Translations under genes and position numbers: made by a program
Source of the DNA: Acholeplasmataceae bacterium
Lineage (GTDB): Bacteria > Bacillota_I > Bacilli_A > Acholeplasmatales > Acholeplasmataceae
Reading direction: 5' to 3'
DNA length: 16,452 bases
Assembly: GCA_030656435.1 (NCBI GenBank)
Contig: JAUSOA010000120.1
Coordinates: forward strand, 1 to 16,452
Part shown: one piece after another, positions 7,426 to 15,520 of the stretch
Numbering within the stretch: the stretch's first letter is position 1
How the letters are laid out: every line of letters starts with the position of its first letter
Notes under the pieces: generated by a model
Databases searched by the model: none
Told to the model about the DNA's origin: nothing
Seen by the model: only the letters and a program-made list of their open reading frames with translations

Positions 7426-7614
7426 AAAAATTATTTCGGCATTTACAGTCTTATTTATTGACAATGTACTACAATATTAAACTCTTAAAGTATATTATTA
7501 AGTCAAATAATTAAATAATAGTGTAAATGGTAATTCACATTGCTTAATTTCAGCAACTTATAAATGGCATATAGCTGAGAACATACTGGAAACATCTCAG
7601 GTAATTACACTCCC

Positions 7615-10458
7615 TCACTCCCCAATCCCACTAATAAACGTATCAATAAAATTCTTAATCTTAGTCATTATCCTTTGACCTGTTGTTTTCCTTTTCAGGA
7701 CGGTTGGTTTTTCACCTTCAATTAAATCCAATACTTCATCACGCAGGGGTTCACGTTCGGAGAACAGATAATCTGCAATGACTTTCTCTACTTTGTGATC
7801 CGCTAGATTTTCTTCGGCACAAAGTTTTTTGAAGGCAATAAGTTGTTCTTCGTTCCAGTAACGTTCAAATTCGTTTGGGATGTTGTCTGCATCATCTATG
7901 TTCGGAAGATTTTCTTTGATGAATTTTTCAATCAGCTCCCTTTTACTACGTAGGTGAGCTTCACCCGCTATCAGGTCAATGATTTCCTTTTGCTTCTTGT
8001 CCTTGTCTTTCCCGTCTTTTAGGTTGGCCAGTAGTATAAGTATGTATGCAACATTGATTTCGTCACGGTGGATCAATTCCAGCTCAAAGTCCACATCATC
8101 CAATATCGAAACCTTTTCCTTTTGGTGGTCGGTTTTTACTTTGTCGTATAGGTCCAGGTATTTGCTCTTGTAATCTTCAAACAACTGTTCATTCATTGAT
8201 AGGTCATTGAATGAAAAGTCGGCAAAGGTTGTTAGTACGTTCTTTAATCGCATTAGTTCACGGAACGCTTTTATATATTCTAACTCTTCGTTTTCATCTT
8301 TGAGGTCGGAAACACTATTTACAGTTGGGGCTATTTTCAATAATTCAATAAATGCTTTGCTGAATTTTTTCACATAGTCTTCATAAGGCTGCATGATTAT
8401 TATATCCTTTGCGTCCTTATTGCTGAAAAGTGTTATAGCATTGTCGGTATCTTTTTTCAGGTTGCGGAACACTACTATGTTTCCCTGTGATTTTTGTTCG
8501 TTAAGAATACGGTTTGTGCGAGAATATGCCTGTATCAACCCGTGATACTTTAAGTTCTTGTCAACATAAAGGGTGTTGAGTGTTGGACTATCAAAACCAG
8601 TTAGGAACATATTTACTACCAACAGTATATCAACCTGTCTGGACTTTACCCGCTTGCTTATGTCGTTGTAATAGTTGTAGAACGATTCATTGTCACGTGT
8701 TGAATAATTCGTGCCGTACATCCCGTTATAATCAGAAATAAACTTATCCAACTTCTCACGACTGTGTACATTTAAACCATAGGCTGGTTGTGAATCAGCT
8801 GCCATTAATACGTCTTCGTGCAAAAATCCGTTGGCATCTTTGTCGTCTTCATTGGCTGCATAGCTGAATATCGTTGCAATGCGTAAATTATGCTTACCAG
8901 CGACTTTTTTAGCCTTAAACAGCTCATAGTACTTAATTAAAGTTTCGACGCTATTAACGCAAAATAAAGCGGTAAATTCACGGTTATAAGTCTTGCGGTT
9001 ATGATTATCAATTATAAAGTCCGTAATCTTACTCAGTCGCTTTGGCGATTCCATCAATTCCTTGGTATCGATATCTTCAACTTCAATATCGATATTGGTG
9101 TTGCTGTCTTTTTTTTTGTATCGTCCAACATATTCAACCGAAAACTTCAATACATTCTCATCCTTAATGGCATCGGTAATAACATACTTATGAAGACAAT
9201 CTCCGAAAAGTTCTGTTGTAGTTCGCTTGCCTCGTTCATTCTTCACCGCATTTTCGACAAAGATAGGTGTACCTGTAAATCCAAACAACTGTATATTGTT
9301 GAAGTATGCTTTGATTTTGTTATGAGTTTCTCCGAATTGGCTACGGTGGCATTCATCAAATATGAAAACTATTCGCTCGTCTTTCATCAGATCCATCTTC
9401 GACTGGTGGTGTTTTTTGCTGATAGCAGTATTCAGTTTCTGGATGGTGGTAACGATAAGTTTTGTGTCATCAGTAAATTGCTTTACCAATGCAGTAGTGT
9501 TATCCGTCCCATCAATGCTTCCTTTGCTAAATGAATTGAATTCTTTGGTGGTTTGATAATCCAGGTCTTTACGATCAACCACAAAAACCACTTTCTTCAC
9601 CTGTGGCATATTCACTATTATCTGGGCTGCTTTGAACGAAGTAAGAGTTTTACCCGAACCAGTTGTATGCCAGATATATCCGTTTTTTGTGCTGTTTTTT
9701 ACCCTTTCAACCAATGCTTCCACTGCATAATATTGATATGGACGTAATACCATTGGAATCTTATAGGCTTCGCTCAACACAATGTACTTGCATATCATTT
9801 TTGATAGATGGCATGTGTCCAGAAAGTTGAAAGCAAATTTATCCAGTTGATTAATGGTCTTGTTCTGTTCGTCACTCCAATAGAAGGTTTGCTTGAATGA
9901 CTGGTATTTGTTGTTTGCGTAGTATTTGGTATTTACCCCGTTGCTGATAATGAAAATCTGGACATACTGAAACAACCCTATACTTGCCCCAAATGAATGA
10001 CGTTGGTAGCGATTAATCTGGTTAAAAGCTTCTTTCAATTCTATACCCCTTCTTTTCAGTTCTATTTGCACCAGTGGCAATCCGTTAATCAACAAGGTTA
10101 CATCATATCGGTTCTTATATTTGCCCTCAATACTGACTTGATTTGTTACCTGAAACAAGTTTTGACACCAGTTATCGACGCCTACAAACTCGAAATAGAG
10201 GCTTTCTCCATTCTCCCGAACAATGTGTTGTTTTTCCCGCAAAGTCTTCGCCTTGTCAAACACAGACCCTTTGCTGAGGATGTTTAACACCCTGTCGAAC
10301 TCCTTGGAAGTGAATTCAATTCCGTTGTGTTTTTCCAACTGACTTTTCAGGTTTGCCAACAGGTCTTTTTCGTCTGCTATGGTCACAAAACTATAACCCA
10401 ATAATTGAAGCTGAGTTACAAGATTGTTTTCAAGGAGTTGTTCGGGTTGAGTGGTCAT
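7615..10458 (-). CDS. hsdR: Type I restriction enzyme subunit R (HsdR)
   Basis: This is the ATP-dependent translocase and endonuclease subunit of a type I restriction system. I chose ATG at 10458 (947 residues) over an in-frame ATG 90 bases upstream because it gives the usual M-T-x-Q-P-E-x-x-L-E-x-x-L family N-terminus. The nuclease domain has Asp119 in NRYDVTLLINGLP and Glu133-x-Lys135 in QIELKRRG, the D-ExK catalytic set. The helicase motifs are Walker A HTTGSGKT (264-271), DECH (368-371), GFTGTP (393-398), motif V VVNMFLTGFDSP (614-625) and motif VI QAYSRTNR (643-650). The remaining roughly 270 residues are a helical C-terminal domain like that of EcoR124-type subunits. A run of nine A bases (9109-9117 on the + strand as T) encodes three lysines near residue 449. 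It lies downstream of hsdM, hsdS and one unrelated gene, with 208 bp of spacer before it, so a separate promoter is possible. Confidence 0.97.
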   Translation of the reverse strand: MTTQPEQLLENNLVTQLQLLGYSFVTIADEKDLLANLKSQLEKHNGIEFTSKEFDRVLNILSKGSVFDKAKTLREKQHIVRENGESLYFEFVGVDNWCQNLFQVTNQVSIEGKYKNRYDVTLLINGLPLVQIELKRRGIELKEAFNQINRYQRHSFGASIGLFQYVQIFIISNGVNTKYYANNKYQSFKQTFYWSDEQNKTINQLDKFAFNFLDTCHLSKMICKYIVLSEAYKIPMVLRPYQYYAVEALVERVKNSTKNGYIWHTTGSGKTLTSFKAAQIIVNMPQVKKVVFVVDRKDLDYQTTKEFNSFSKGSIDGTDNTTALVKQFTDDTKLIVTTIQKLNTAISKKHHQSKMDLMKDERIVFIFDECHRSQFGETHNKIKAYFNNIQLFGFTGTPIFVENAVKNERGKRTTTELFGDCLHKYVITDAIKDENVLKFSVEYVGRYKKKDSNTNIDIEVEDIDTKELMESPKRLSKITDFIIDNHNRKTYNREFTALFCVNSVETLIKYYELFKAKKVAGKHNLRIATIFSYAANEDDKDANGFLHEDVLMAADSQPAYGLNVHSREKLDKFISDYNGMYGTNYSTRDNESFYNYYNDISKRVKSRQVDILLVVNMFLTGFDSPTLNTLYVDKNLKYHGLIQAYSRTNRILNEQKSQGNIVVFRNLKKDTDNAITLFSNKDAKDIIIMQPYEDYVKKFSKAFIELLKIAPTVNSVSDLKDENEELEYIKAFRELMRLKNVLTTFADFSFNDLSMNEQLFEDYKSKYLDLYDKVKTDHQKEKVSILDDVDFELELIHRDEINVAYILILLANLKDGKDKDKKQKEIIDLIAGEAHLRSKRELIEKFIKENLPNIDDADNIPNEFERYWNEEQLIAFKKLCAEENLADHKVEKVIADYLFSEREPLRDEVLDLIEGEKPTVLKRKTTGQRIMTKIKNFIDTFISGIGE

Positions 10459-10666
10459 ATTTGTGTTTGATTTTTCAAATATCAATGTTAATAGTGTTGT
10501 GACTGGTAAAAAAACAAAGTGTTGTTTGCCAGAGCCTCGCTCCTTCAAATTTTATTTGATTATGTTGTTTAAAAACTGTGTCAAATAATTCTATCACTGC
10601 TATTACGATTGTTATAGAACATAACTTCATGACATAAACTGATGAATTTTCAATTTACACCGTATC

Positions 10667-11446
10667 TTACTTTTTAATTGATTTTTTCTCTAATTTAGAT
10701 AAGAAGTTTCTTATTTTTTTCTGGTCTTTATAACTATAAATATCAGTTGAAGAATAGATGCTATCTTTCCCTGATAATTTTAACTTCACATCACAAATAC
10801 TGTTTTCAATGAAAACAATATCATCATGAATGTTTTGTTTAATGTCAAATTTCAATCCGTAATGTTTAAGTTTGAACCAAAAATATGAATCAAACAATTG
10901 ACCAATTTCATTTACATACAACATAAAAAAATGTAACTCAATCAAATTATCATCAAAATTCGAAAAACTATTCTTAAATTCAAATTCGTAATACTTATTT
11001 GGTAGTATTTCAACATAATAAGGAGGTCCATATATTATAGTGTCAGGAAAGAAATTGTAATTTAATGAATGTATCTCATCCCTTATCTTCTTTAATCCAC
11101 AAATTGTATCTAACGACGCTCTTAACAAGACTTTTGCGTTTGCGTTTCCAGTATTTTTGATTCTGATTTTAGTTTTTGTGTGAATTTCACCATTAACTGT
11201 AACTAACCCTATTGAATCATTTTCTTCTCCTGTAAGGTTTGCAGACTTGATATAAAAATATGTTGAATCAAACATTATTGTATCTATCACTAAACTTGGT
11301 CTATAATTAATTGCACTTAGTTCGTATTGTTGTTTTTCAATTTTATCGTCTTGACATTTGTCACATACTAATGATACAATTGAGATAATAATTGCAATTA
11401 TTGCCAAAGAATTATAATTTCTTTTTTTTGAACCCTTCATTTTCAT
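10667..11446 (-). CDS. Membrane-anchored protein embedded in the type I RM locus
   Basis: This 259-residue protein of unrecognised family lies between hsdS and hsdR on the same strand. A basic N-terminus (KGSKKR) is followed by one hydrophobic helix at about residues 13-28, consistent with a signal anchor that places the rest outside the cytoplasm. Cys28 ends the helix, but SLVC is a poor lipobox. Residues about 45-215 are beta-rich, with a KIRIKNTGNANAKVLLRA segment (about 91-108) that resembles one strand pair of an Ig-like or CARDB-like sandwich. The C-terminus is basic and helical. It begins 48 bp after hsdS, so it may be co-transcribed. A periplasmic protein has no known part in type I restriction, so it may be an unrelated insertion. 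A second in-frame ATG lies two codons into the gene. Confidence 0.6.
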   Translation of the reverse strand: MKMKGSKKRNYNSLAIIAIIISIVSLVCDKCQDDKIEKQQYELSAINYRPSLVIDTIMFDSTYFYIKSANLTGEENDSIGLVTVNGEIHTKTKIRIKNTGNANAKVLLRASLDTICGLKKIRDEIHSLNYNFFPDTIIYGPPYYVEILPNKYYEFEFKNSFSNFDDNLIELHFFMLYVNEIGQLFDSYFWFKLKHYGLKFDIKQNIHDDIVFIENSICDVKLKLSGKDSIYSSTDIYSYKDQKKIRNFLSKLEKKSIKK

Positions 11447-11494
11447 CTTTTTTATTCACCCAATTTATATTACATAACTAAGACCCCAAATAAA

Positions 11495-12784
11495 TCATAC
11501 AAACATCTTTTGCAACAACCCTTTTTTCCAACCTTCCATTTTCTCAATCTGTTTTCCGCAATGATTTATTTTATCATCAATAGCGGAAAGGAAGTTGGCG
11601 ATTTTGGTTTGTTCTGTTAAGGGTGGTAATTTTATCAACACCTTTGCCAAGCTTGATTTTGGGAGTTGTTTTAGTGCTGAACCTGTTTGCATTGATTTAA
11701 ATTGAGTAATACCCCAACGTGAACTTAAAAAATTCAGTAAGTAAATTGAGTTTAGTTTTGAACTAACTCTTAATAAACAAATTTGTGCATTTATATTAGA
11801 ATTGTCGAACTCCTCACTCACATAAGCAAGCAATCCAATATCACCACGAGTAGTTATTAATATATCACCAGTTTTCAAGTGTCCACTAGTAAGTATTTCA
11901 TGGTGTTTTGGTTCAATAAACTTCATATCTTGCATTGTCAACCGAAGATTTTTTATATTGTTTGCTCTAATAAATGGAATGCCATTAGAAACCATTTGGT
12001 CTGCACGTGGGTAAAGTTCACCATAATTCCCGTCTGACACATAAATTTCTAGTTCCCCCAGCCTCTTCTCTTCCCACTCTGCAAAATCCTCCCCATTCTC
12101 ATCCTTAAATCTCAGTTTCTGACTGAAAATTTGTTGCATCACCCCTTTTTTGTATTGTTCTAACAGGCTTTTTTTCTTTTTAAGTTGAGTGATTTTATCA
12201 TCCACTGCCGTCAGGAAATTGGCGATTTTGGTTTGTTCGTTTCTTTGTGGAAATATTAATAAGAGGTTTGAAAGTCGTGTAGTTGAAATGCTGAGCACCT
12301 TAGATCCTTGCGACTCTTTTTGTATTTGAGTTCTAATATTTTTCGATTTGAAAAGAAATCCATTGAATCCAATACTAAATATATTTTTTTGAGGTCTTGC
12401 CAAAATTGTATGTAAACCAGACAACAATTTTTGATTGTCAATATTGACTATTTCAATTGACTTTCCAACATCATTTAAGTCTTCTGATGCATCTGCAAGA
12501 ATTAAATCACCTTGTTGACAATAGTTGTCATTTGTAATCCTATCAATAGATATTTCAGGGTTAATAAAAGGAACTATTTCCTTAGTAATATCAAAGAGTG
12601 TTTGAAATTTTGTATGAATATCACCGTAATGGATGTTTTTTACTTTTCCATTTTCATAATTTAGATTATCTCTTGAAAAAGAATTTGTACTTCTAAAAGT
12701 AAAAGTTTCACCCAACTTCCTTTCCACCCATTCCCCATTAAACCCAGGAAACCGCAATTTTGGTATGTTTATTTGCTTTTCCAT
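11495..12784 (-). CDS. hsdS: Type I RM specificity subunit (HsdS)
   Basis: HsdS chooses the two half-sites of the recognition sequence and holds two HsdM subunits. The 429 residues show the expected two-fold layout. The first target-recognition domain spans about residues 15-180, the first conserved spacer has EQTKIANFL (183-191) followed by a long basic helix, the second recognition domain spans about 225-388, and the second spacer repeats EQTKIANFL (391-399). Each half opens with an LRF...W...LGE motif (residues 10-25 and 224-244). The second domain contains DGNYGELYPRAD and GIPFIRANNI, frequent in type I TRDs. It starts 3 bp after the hsdM stop codon, so the two are co-translated. The first recognition domain is visibly more AT-rich than hsdM, as expected for a variable segment. 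The sequence does not tell which bases it recognises. Confidence 0.95.
   Translation of the reverse strand: MEKQINIPKLRFPGFNGEWVERKLGETFTFRSTNSFSRDNLNYENGKVKNIHYGDIHTKFQTLFDITKEIVPFINPEISIDRITNDNYCQQGDLILADASEDLNDVGKSIEIVNIDNQKLLSGLHTILARPQKNIFSIGFNGFLFKSKNIRTQIQKESQGSKVLSISTTRLSNLLLIFPQRNEQTKIANFLTAVDDKITQLKKKKSLLEQYKKGVMQQIFSQKLRFKDENGEDFAEWEEKRLGELEIYVSDGNYGELYPRADQMVSNGIPFIRANNIKNLRLTMQDMKFIEPKHHEILTSGHLKTGDILITTRGDIGLLAYVSEEFDNSNINAQICLLRVSSKLNSIYLLNFLSSRWGITQFKSMQTGSALKQLPKSSLAKVLIKLPPLTEQTKIANFLSAIDDKINHCGKQIEKMEGWKKGLLQKMFV
11569..11614. repeat. hsdS internal direct repeat, copy 1
   Basis: This 46-bp segment encodes the second conserved spacer helix of HsdS (EQTKIANFLSAIDDKI). It matches 12193-12238 at 39 of 46 positions, including 24 of the last 25. 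Such repeats can allow recombination that swaps recognition domains. Confidence 0.7.
12193..12238. repeat. hsdS internal direct repeat, copy 2
   Basis: This is the partner of the repeat at 11569-11614. It encodes the first conserved spacer (EQTKIANFLTAVDDKI) between the two recognition domains. The two copies lie 624 bp apart, in the same orientation and the same reading frame. Confidence 0.7.
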
Positions 12785-12787
12785 AAC

Positions 12788-14356
12788 TCAAAACGGGGTT
12801 TTAATATTTAATTCAGCACAGAATCCTGCAATCAACTTATCTGTTTCCATCATGGATTTATCTAATTCAATGATTTGAGAAGCAATTGCATCAATATCAA
12901 TTTCATCTTCCTTTTCAAAGGTATCCACATATCTGGGAATATTCAGGTTATAGTCATTTTCGGCAATCTCTTTCAGGCTTGCCCTTTTGCTGAATTTCTT
13001 CGTTTCGGTTCGTTCACGGTAGGTGTTCACAATTCGGTCAATGTCTTCTTCCCGCAACACGTTTTGGGTTTTTACCTTATCGAAATACTGACTGGCATCA
13101 ATGAACAATACATCTTCGGGAGTTTCACGGCATTTCTTGAACACCAATATACAGGTGGGAATACTGGTGCCATAAAAAATATTAGCAGGTAAACCGATTA
13201 CCGCATCAAGATAGTTACGGTCTTCAATCAGGTATCGACGGATTTGAAGCTCTGCACCGCCACGGAATAATGCCCCGTGAGGCAATACAACAGCCATAAT
13301 ACCATTATCAGCCAATTGATATATCATGTGTTGAACAAAGGCAAAGTCTGCCTTGCTGCTTGGTGCAAGCTTGCCATATTGACTAAATCTATCATCTGTG
13401 GTAAAAAGTGGGTTAGCACTCCAATTGGATGAAAAAGGAGGATTAGCCACCACTGCCTCAAATCGCTTATCAAGATGTTGCGGGTGTTCCAGCGTGTCTT
13501 CCTGTCGAATATTAAACCGACGGTAATGAACACCATGCAAAATCATGTTCATTCGGGCAAGGTTGTAGGTAGTGCGGTTCATTTCCTGTCCGTAAAACTC
13601 ACTAACCTCAGTTTCTTTCGATAACCGCAACAACAACGAAGCAGAACCGCAAGTTGGGTCGTAACATGATTTGATTTTGGTTTTGCCTGTGGTCACAATC
13701 TTTGCCAGAATTACACTCACCTGTTGCGGTGTATAGAACTCACCCGCTTTTTTACCAGCACCACTGGCAAACTGTCCAATCAGGTATTCATAAGCATCAC
13801 CCAGCACATCAGCTTTGCTGTCTTCCAGTTTAAAATCAATTTGGTCAAGGTGATACAGCACCTTTGAAATCAATTCATTTTTGGCAGATTCAGTACGTCC
13901 CAGTTTGGTTGAAGTAAGGTCAAGGTCTTCGAACAGATTATCAAAATCGTCCTCACTGGCTGTACCCATGGTACTTTGTTCTATGTTGGTAAGAATCTTC
14001 TGTAAATCTTCCAGTATGAAATTATCCGCACCAACTTTACCGTTGTTTCCCCGTTTGGCAACTTGGCTAAACAGTTCCGAAGGTTTCAGGAAATAACCCA
14101 GCTTATCGAGCGATTCTTCTTTGATAGCCTCTATATATTCTTTTCCAGAGGCTGATTTTTCATCAATATCAAGGTATTTTAAGTTGTCCTGTTTCAGAAT
14201 GGAATCTGCGTACAGATGCATTCTTTCAGAGAGGTATTTATAGAAAATAAATCCTAAGATATAATCCCGAAATTCATCTGCATTCATCTTTCCACGCAGG
14301 GTGTTGGCGATATTCCACAGTTGTTGTTCGAGCTGGCGTTTTTGGTCTTCTGACAT
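12788..14356 (-). CDS. hsdM: Type I RM N6-adenine methyltransferase subunit (HsdM)
   Basis: HsdM methylates adenine using S-adenosylmethionine, as two copies bound to HsdS. The 522-residue length fits the family. The N-terminal helical domain (about 1-165, with LWNIANTLRGKM and FRDYILGFIFYKYLS) is the HsdM_N type. The catalytic domain shows EFYTP (206-210), SAM motif I DPTCGSAS (233-240), GQEMN (256-260) and catalytic motif IV NPPF (305-308), which marks an adenine-N6 or gamma-class enzyme. Residue 239 is Ala where many relatives have Gly, a mild variation. It is the first gene of the hsd operon, ends in TGA, and has a plausible promoter about 95 bp upstream. Its base composition is less AT-rich than the neighbouring accessory genes. 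Confidence 0.97.
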   Translation of the reverse strand: MSEDQKRQLEQQLWNIANTLRGKMNADEFRDYILGFIFYKYLSERMHLYADSILKQDNLKYLDIDEKSASGKEYIEAIKEESLDKLGYFLKPSELFSQVAKRGNNGKVGADNFILEDLQKILTNIEQSTMGTASEDDFDNLFEDLDLTSTKLGRTESAKNELISKVLYHLDQIDFKLEDSKADVLGDAYEYLIGQFASGAGKKAGEFYTPQQVSVILAKIVTTGKTKIKSCYDPTCGSASLLLRLSKETEVSEFYGQEMNRTTYNLARMNMILHGVHYRRFNIRQEDTLEHPQHLDKRFEAVVANPPFSSNWSANPLFTTDDRFSQYGKLAPSSKADFAFVQHMIYQLADNGIMAVVLPHGALFRGGAELQIRRYLIEDRNYLDAVIGLPANIFYGTSIPTCILVFKKCRETPEDVLFIDASQYFDKVKTQNVLREEDIDRIVNTYRERTETKKFSKRASLKEIAENDYNLNIPRYVDTFEKEDEIDIDAIASQIIELDKSMMETDKLIAGFCAELNIKTPF

Positions 14357-14451
14357 AAGGTGTTTTTATTTAACTTTTTTAATTGACCATCTTATACAAT
14401 AATATTTCACCATATGAAACTGAATATTAATTGATAATTTTTTAGTCCCCA

Positions 14452-14486
14452 CAAAAATAGTTAAAAAATTTAATGATTAGTTCAAA
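14452..14486 (-). promoter_or_regulatory. Candidate promoter of hsdM
   Basis: On the - strand TATTTTTG (14459 to 14452) matches the Bacteroidota TAnnTTTG -7 box. A TTTG (14486 to 14483) lies 23 bases upstream as a -33 element, at the long end of the accepted spacing. This would leave a leader of about 90 nt before the hsdM ATG. Confidence 0.45.
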
Positions 14487-14504
14487 AGTTGAGTGAATAT
14501 CAAT

Positions 14505-14535
14505 AATTGAACATGGAGCTTCATGTTTAACAATT
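14505..14535. repeat. Bulged palindrome upstream of the hsdM promoter
   Basis: Arms AATTG-AACATG and CATGTT-taa-CAATT flank a central GAGCTT. The inner 18 bp (14510-14527) is a palindrome with one mismatched pair. It lies just upstream of the candidate -33 element of hsdM, as expected for an operator. Confidence 0.45.
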
Positions 14536-14666
14536 TAAAGATATATGTTTGTTGAATATTTTGAATTTATCAAAACGTATAAATTTTTTGATATAAAAAA
14601 CCATCTAAAATCCACACGATCAACAGTTTATTTGTGCATTTTTTTGTTTTTATAATTTTTGAGAGA

Positions 14667-14680
14667 AATGTTATAACATT
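14667..14680. repeat. Perfect 14-bp palindrome
   Basis: AATGTTATAACATT is identical to its reverse complement. It lies 121 bp from the end of the HTH gene. It is suited to a dimeric regulator or a recombinase core, but could be chance in such AT-rich DNA. Confidence 0.4.
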
Positions 14681-14695
14681 ATGAAATTCAATAGA

Positions 14696-14721
14696 ATATG
14701 CGAAAATATCATATGCGAAAA
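14696..14721. repeat. Two direct copies of ATATGCGAAAA, period 15
   Basis: Identical 11-bp copies at 14696-14706 and 14711-14721 are separated by TATC. Tandem short direct repeats next to a recombinase operon are typical of arm-type sites or excisionase-binding sites. The CG in each copy makes chance recurrence less likely in this AT-rich spacer. Confidence 0.45.
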
Positions 14722-14800
14722 AAAACTGCTATACCCCTGATAAAAATTAAAGTTGTAGTTTTACAAATATACTGTTGATTAGGTGGAATGGGAAGGATGT

Positions 14801-15520
14801 TTATTTCCTTACTTTCAAGTACTTCTTCTTAACATCATCTTTTTTAAATTGATGTGGTCTTTTGTTATTGTCGATAGTTTCTAAAACACCCTCTTTAACC
14901 CATCTGTTGATTGTTCTGGGATCTTTACCGAAAATTCGAGCCAAATCATTGGTGTTCAAAATATCTTTTTCATCCTTTAATGTATTGTCCCATTTTTCTT
15001 TTTCTATATCATTTTTAGTTATAGATATCGGTTTCGGGTTTGGACTGTAAGTGTTAAAAATTTGCGTTAGTTCATTAATTGCTTTTTCAATAAATAAGAA
15101 TTGCACGCTTATCATTCCTGCAAAAAATTTTAATGTTTTATATTGGTTTTTAGCACCTTGTGAATTTTCAACTAATGATTTATCAACTGATTCATCTCTT
15201 TTTATTAAGTCTTTGAAAAAATCAAAATCCACCCATCGTGTATTGTGTTTATTTTCTTTATCATATATATCATTGAACAAATCTAATTTTGTTTGTAAAA
15301 ATCTCAATAACACATCAGTATTAGTTATTGCAAGTGTATCAATTTTTTCTCTTAATTCACAGAAATAATTATCATATAAACCTTGCAAATACTGTTGGTA
15401 TGCATCTACACCTTGATAACCTAAAAAACCGTTATAGCAATTTTCCTCATATGATATTTTATCTTCTAAATCAGATAATTCATAACGTCTTAATTCCAAC
15501 TCGAAATTGTTTGTTTTCAT
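14801..15520 (-). CDS. HTH (MerR/excisionase-like) protein of a mobile element
   Basis: This 239-residue protein has a long helical N-terminal part (about 1-160, rich in E, K, L and Y, probably coiled or bundled) and a C-terminal DNA-binding domain at about 187-231. The latter reads LNTNDLARIFGKDPRTINRWVKEG, then RPHQFKKDDVKKKY. This is the helix-turn-helix plus wing of the HTH_17/excisionase type, in which the domain usually stands alone or at one end. Its ATG overlaps the TGA of the recombinase gene in an ATGA junction, so the two are translationally coupled. It may be a recombination directionality factor or a regulator of the element. The long N-terminal region is unusual for an excisionase and may mediate multimerisation. 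Confidence 0.7.
   Translation of the reverse strand: MKTNNFELELRRYELSDLEDKISYEENCYNGFLGYQGVDAYQQYLQGLYDNYFCELREKIDTLAITNTDVLLRFLQTKLDLFNDIYDKENKHNTRWVDFDFFKDLIKRDESVDKSLVENSQGAKNQYKTLKFFAGMISVQFLFIEKAINELTQIFNTYSPNPKPISITKNDIEKEKWDNTLKDEKDILNTNDLARIFGKDPRTINRWVKEGVLETIDNNKRPHQFKKDDVKKKYLKVRK

Larger units (their letters stand above)
14357..14800. other. Gene-free 444-bp stretch with palindromes and repeats
   Basis: No credible coding frame is seen on either strand between hsdM and the HTH gene. The stretch is very AT-rich and holds the candidate hsdM promoter, a bulged palindrome (14505-14535), a perfect 14-bp palindrome (14667-14680) and an 11-bp direct repeat (14696-14721). It may combine the hsdM control region with sites used by the HTH protein or recombinase. 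Confidence 0.5.

Noticed and set aside
9001..9534. 177-codon + strand frame opposite hsdR, and other long antisense frames opposite hsdR, hsdM and the recombinase
   Set aside because: They lie wholly inside well-supported genes, show no domain features, and arise from the composition of the opposite strand.
10459..10548. Extended HsdR start at 10548
   Set aside because: The extra 30 residues do not resemble the family, whereas the Met at 10458 gives the usual N-terminal pattern.
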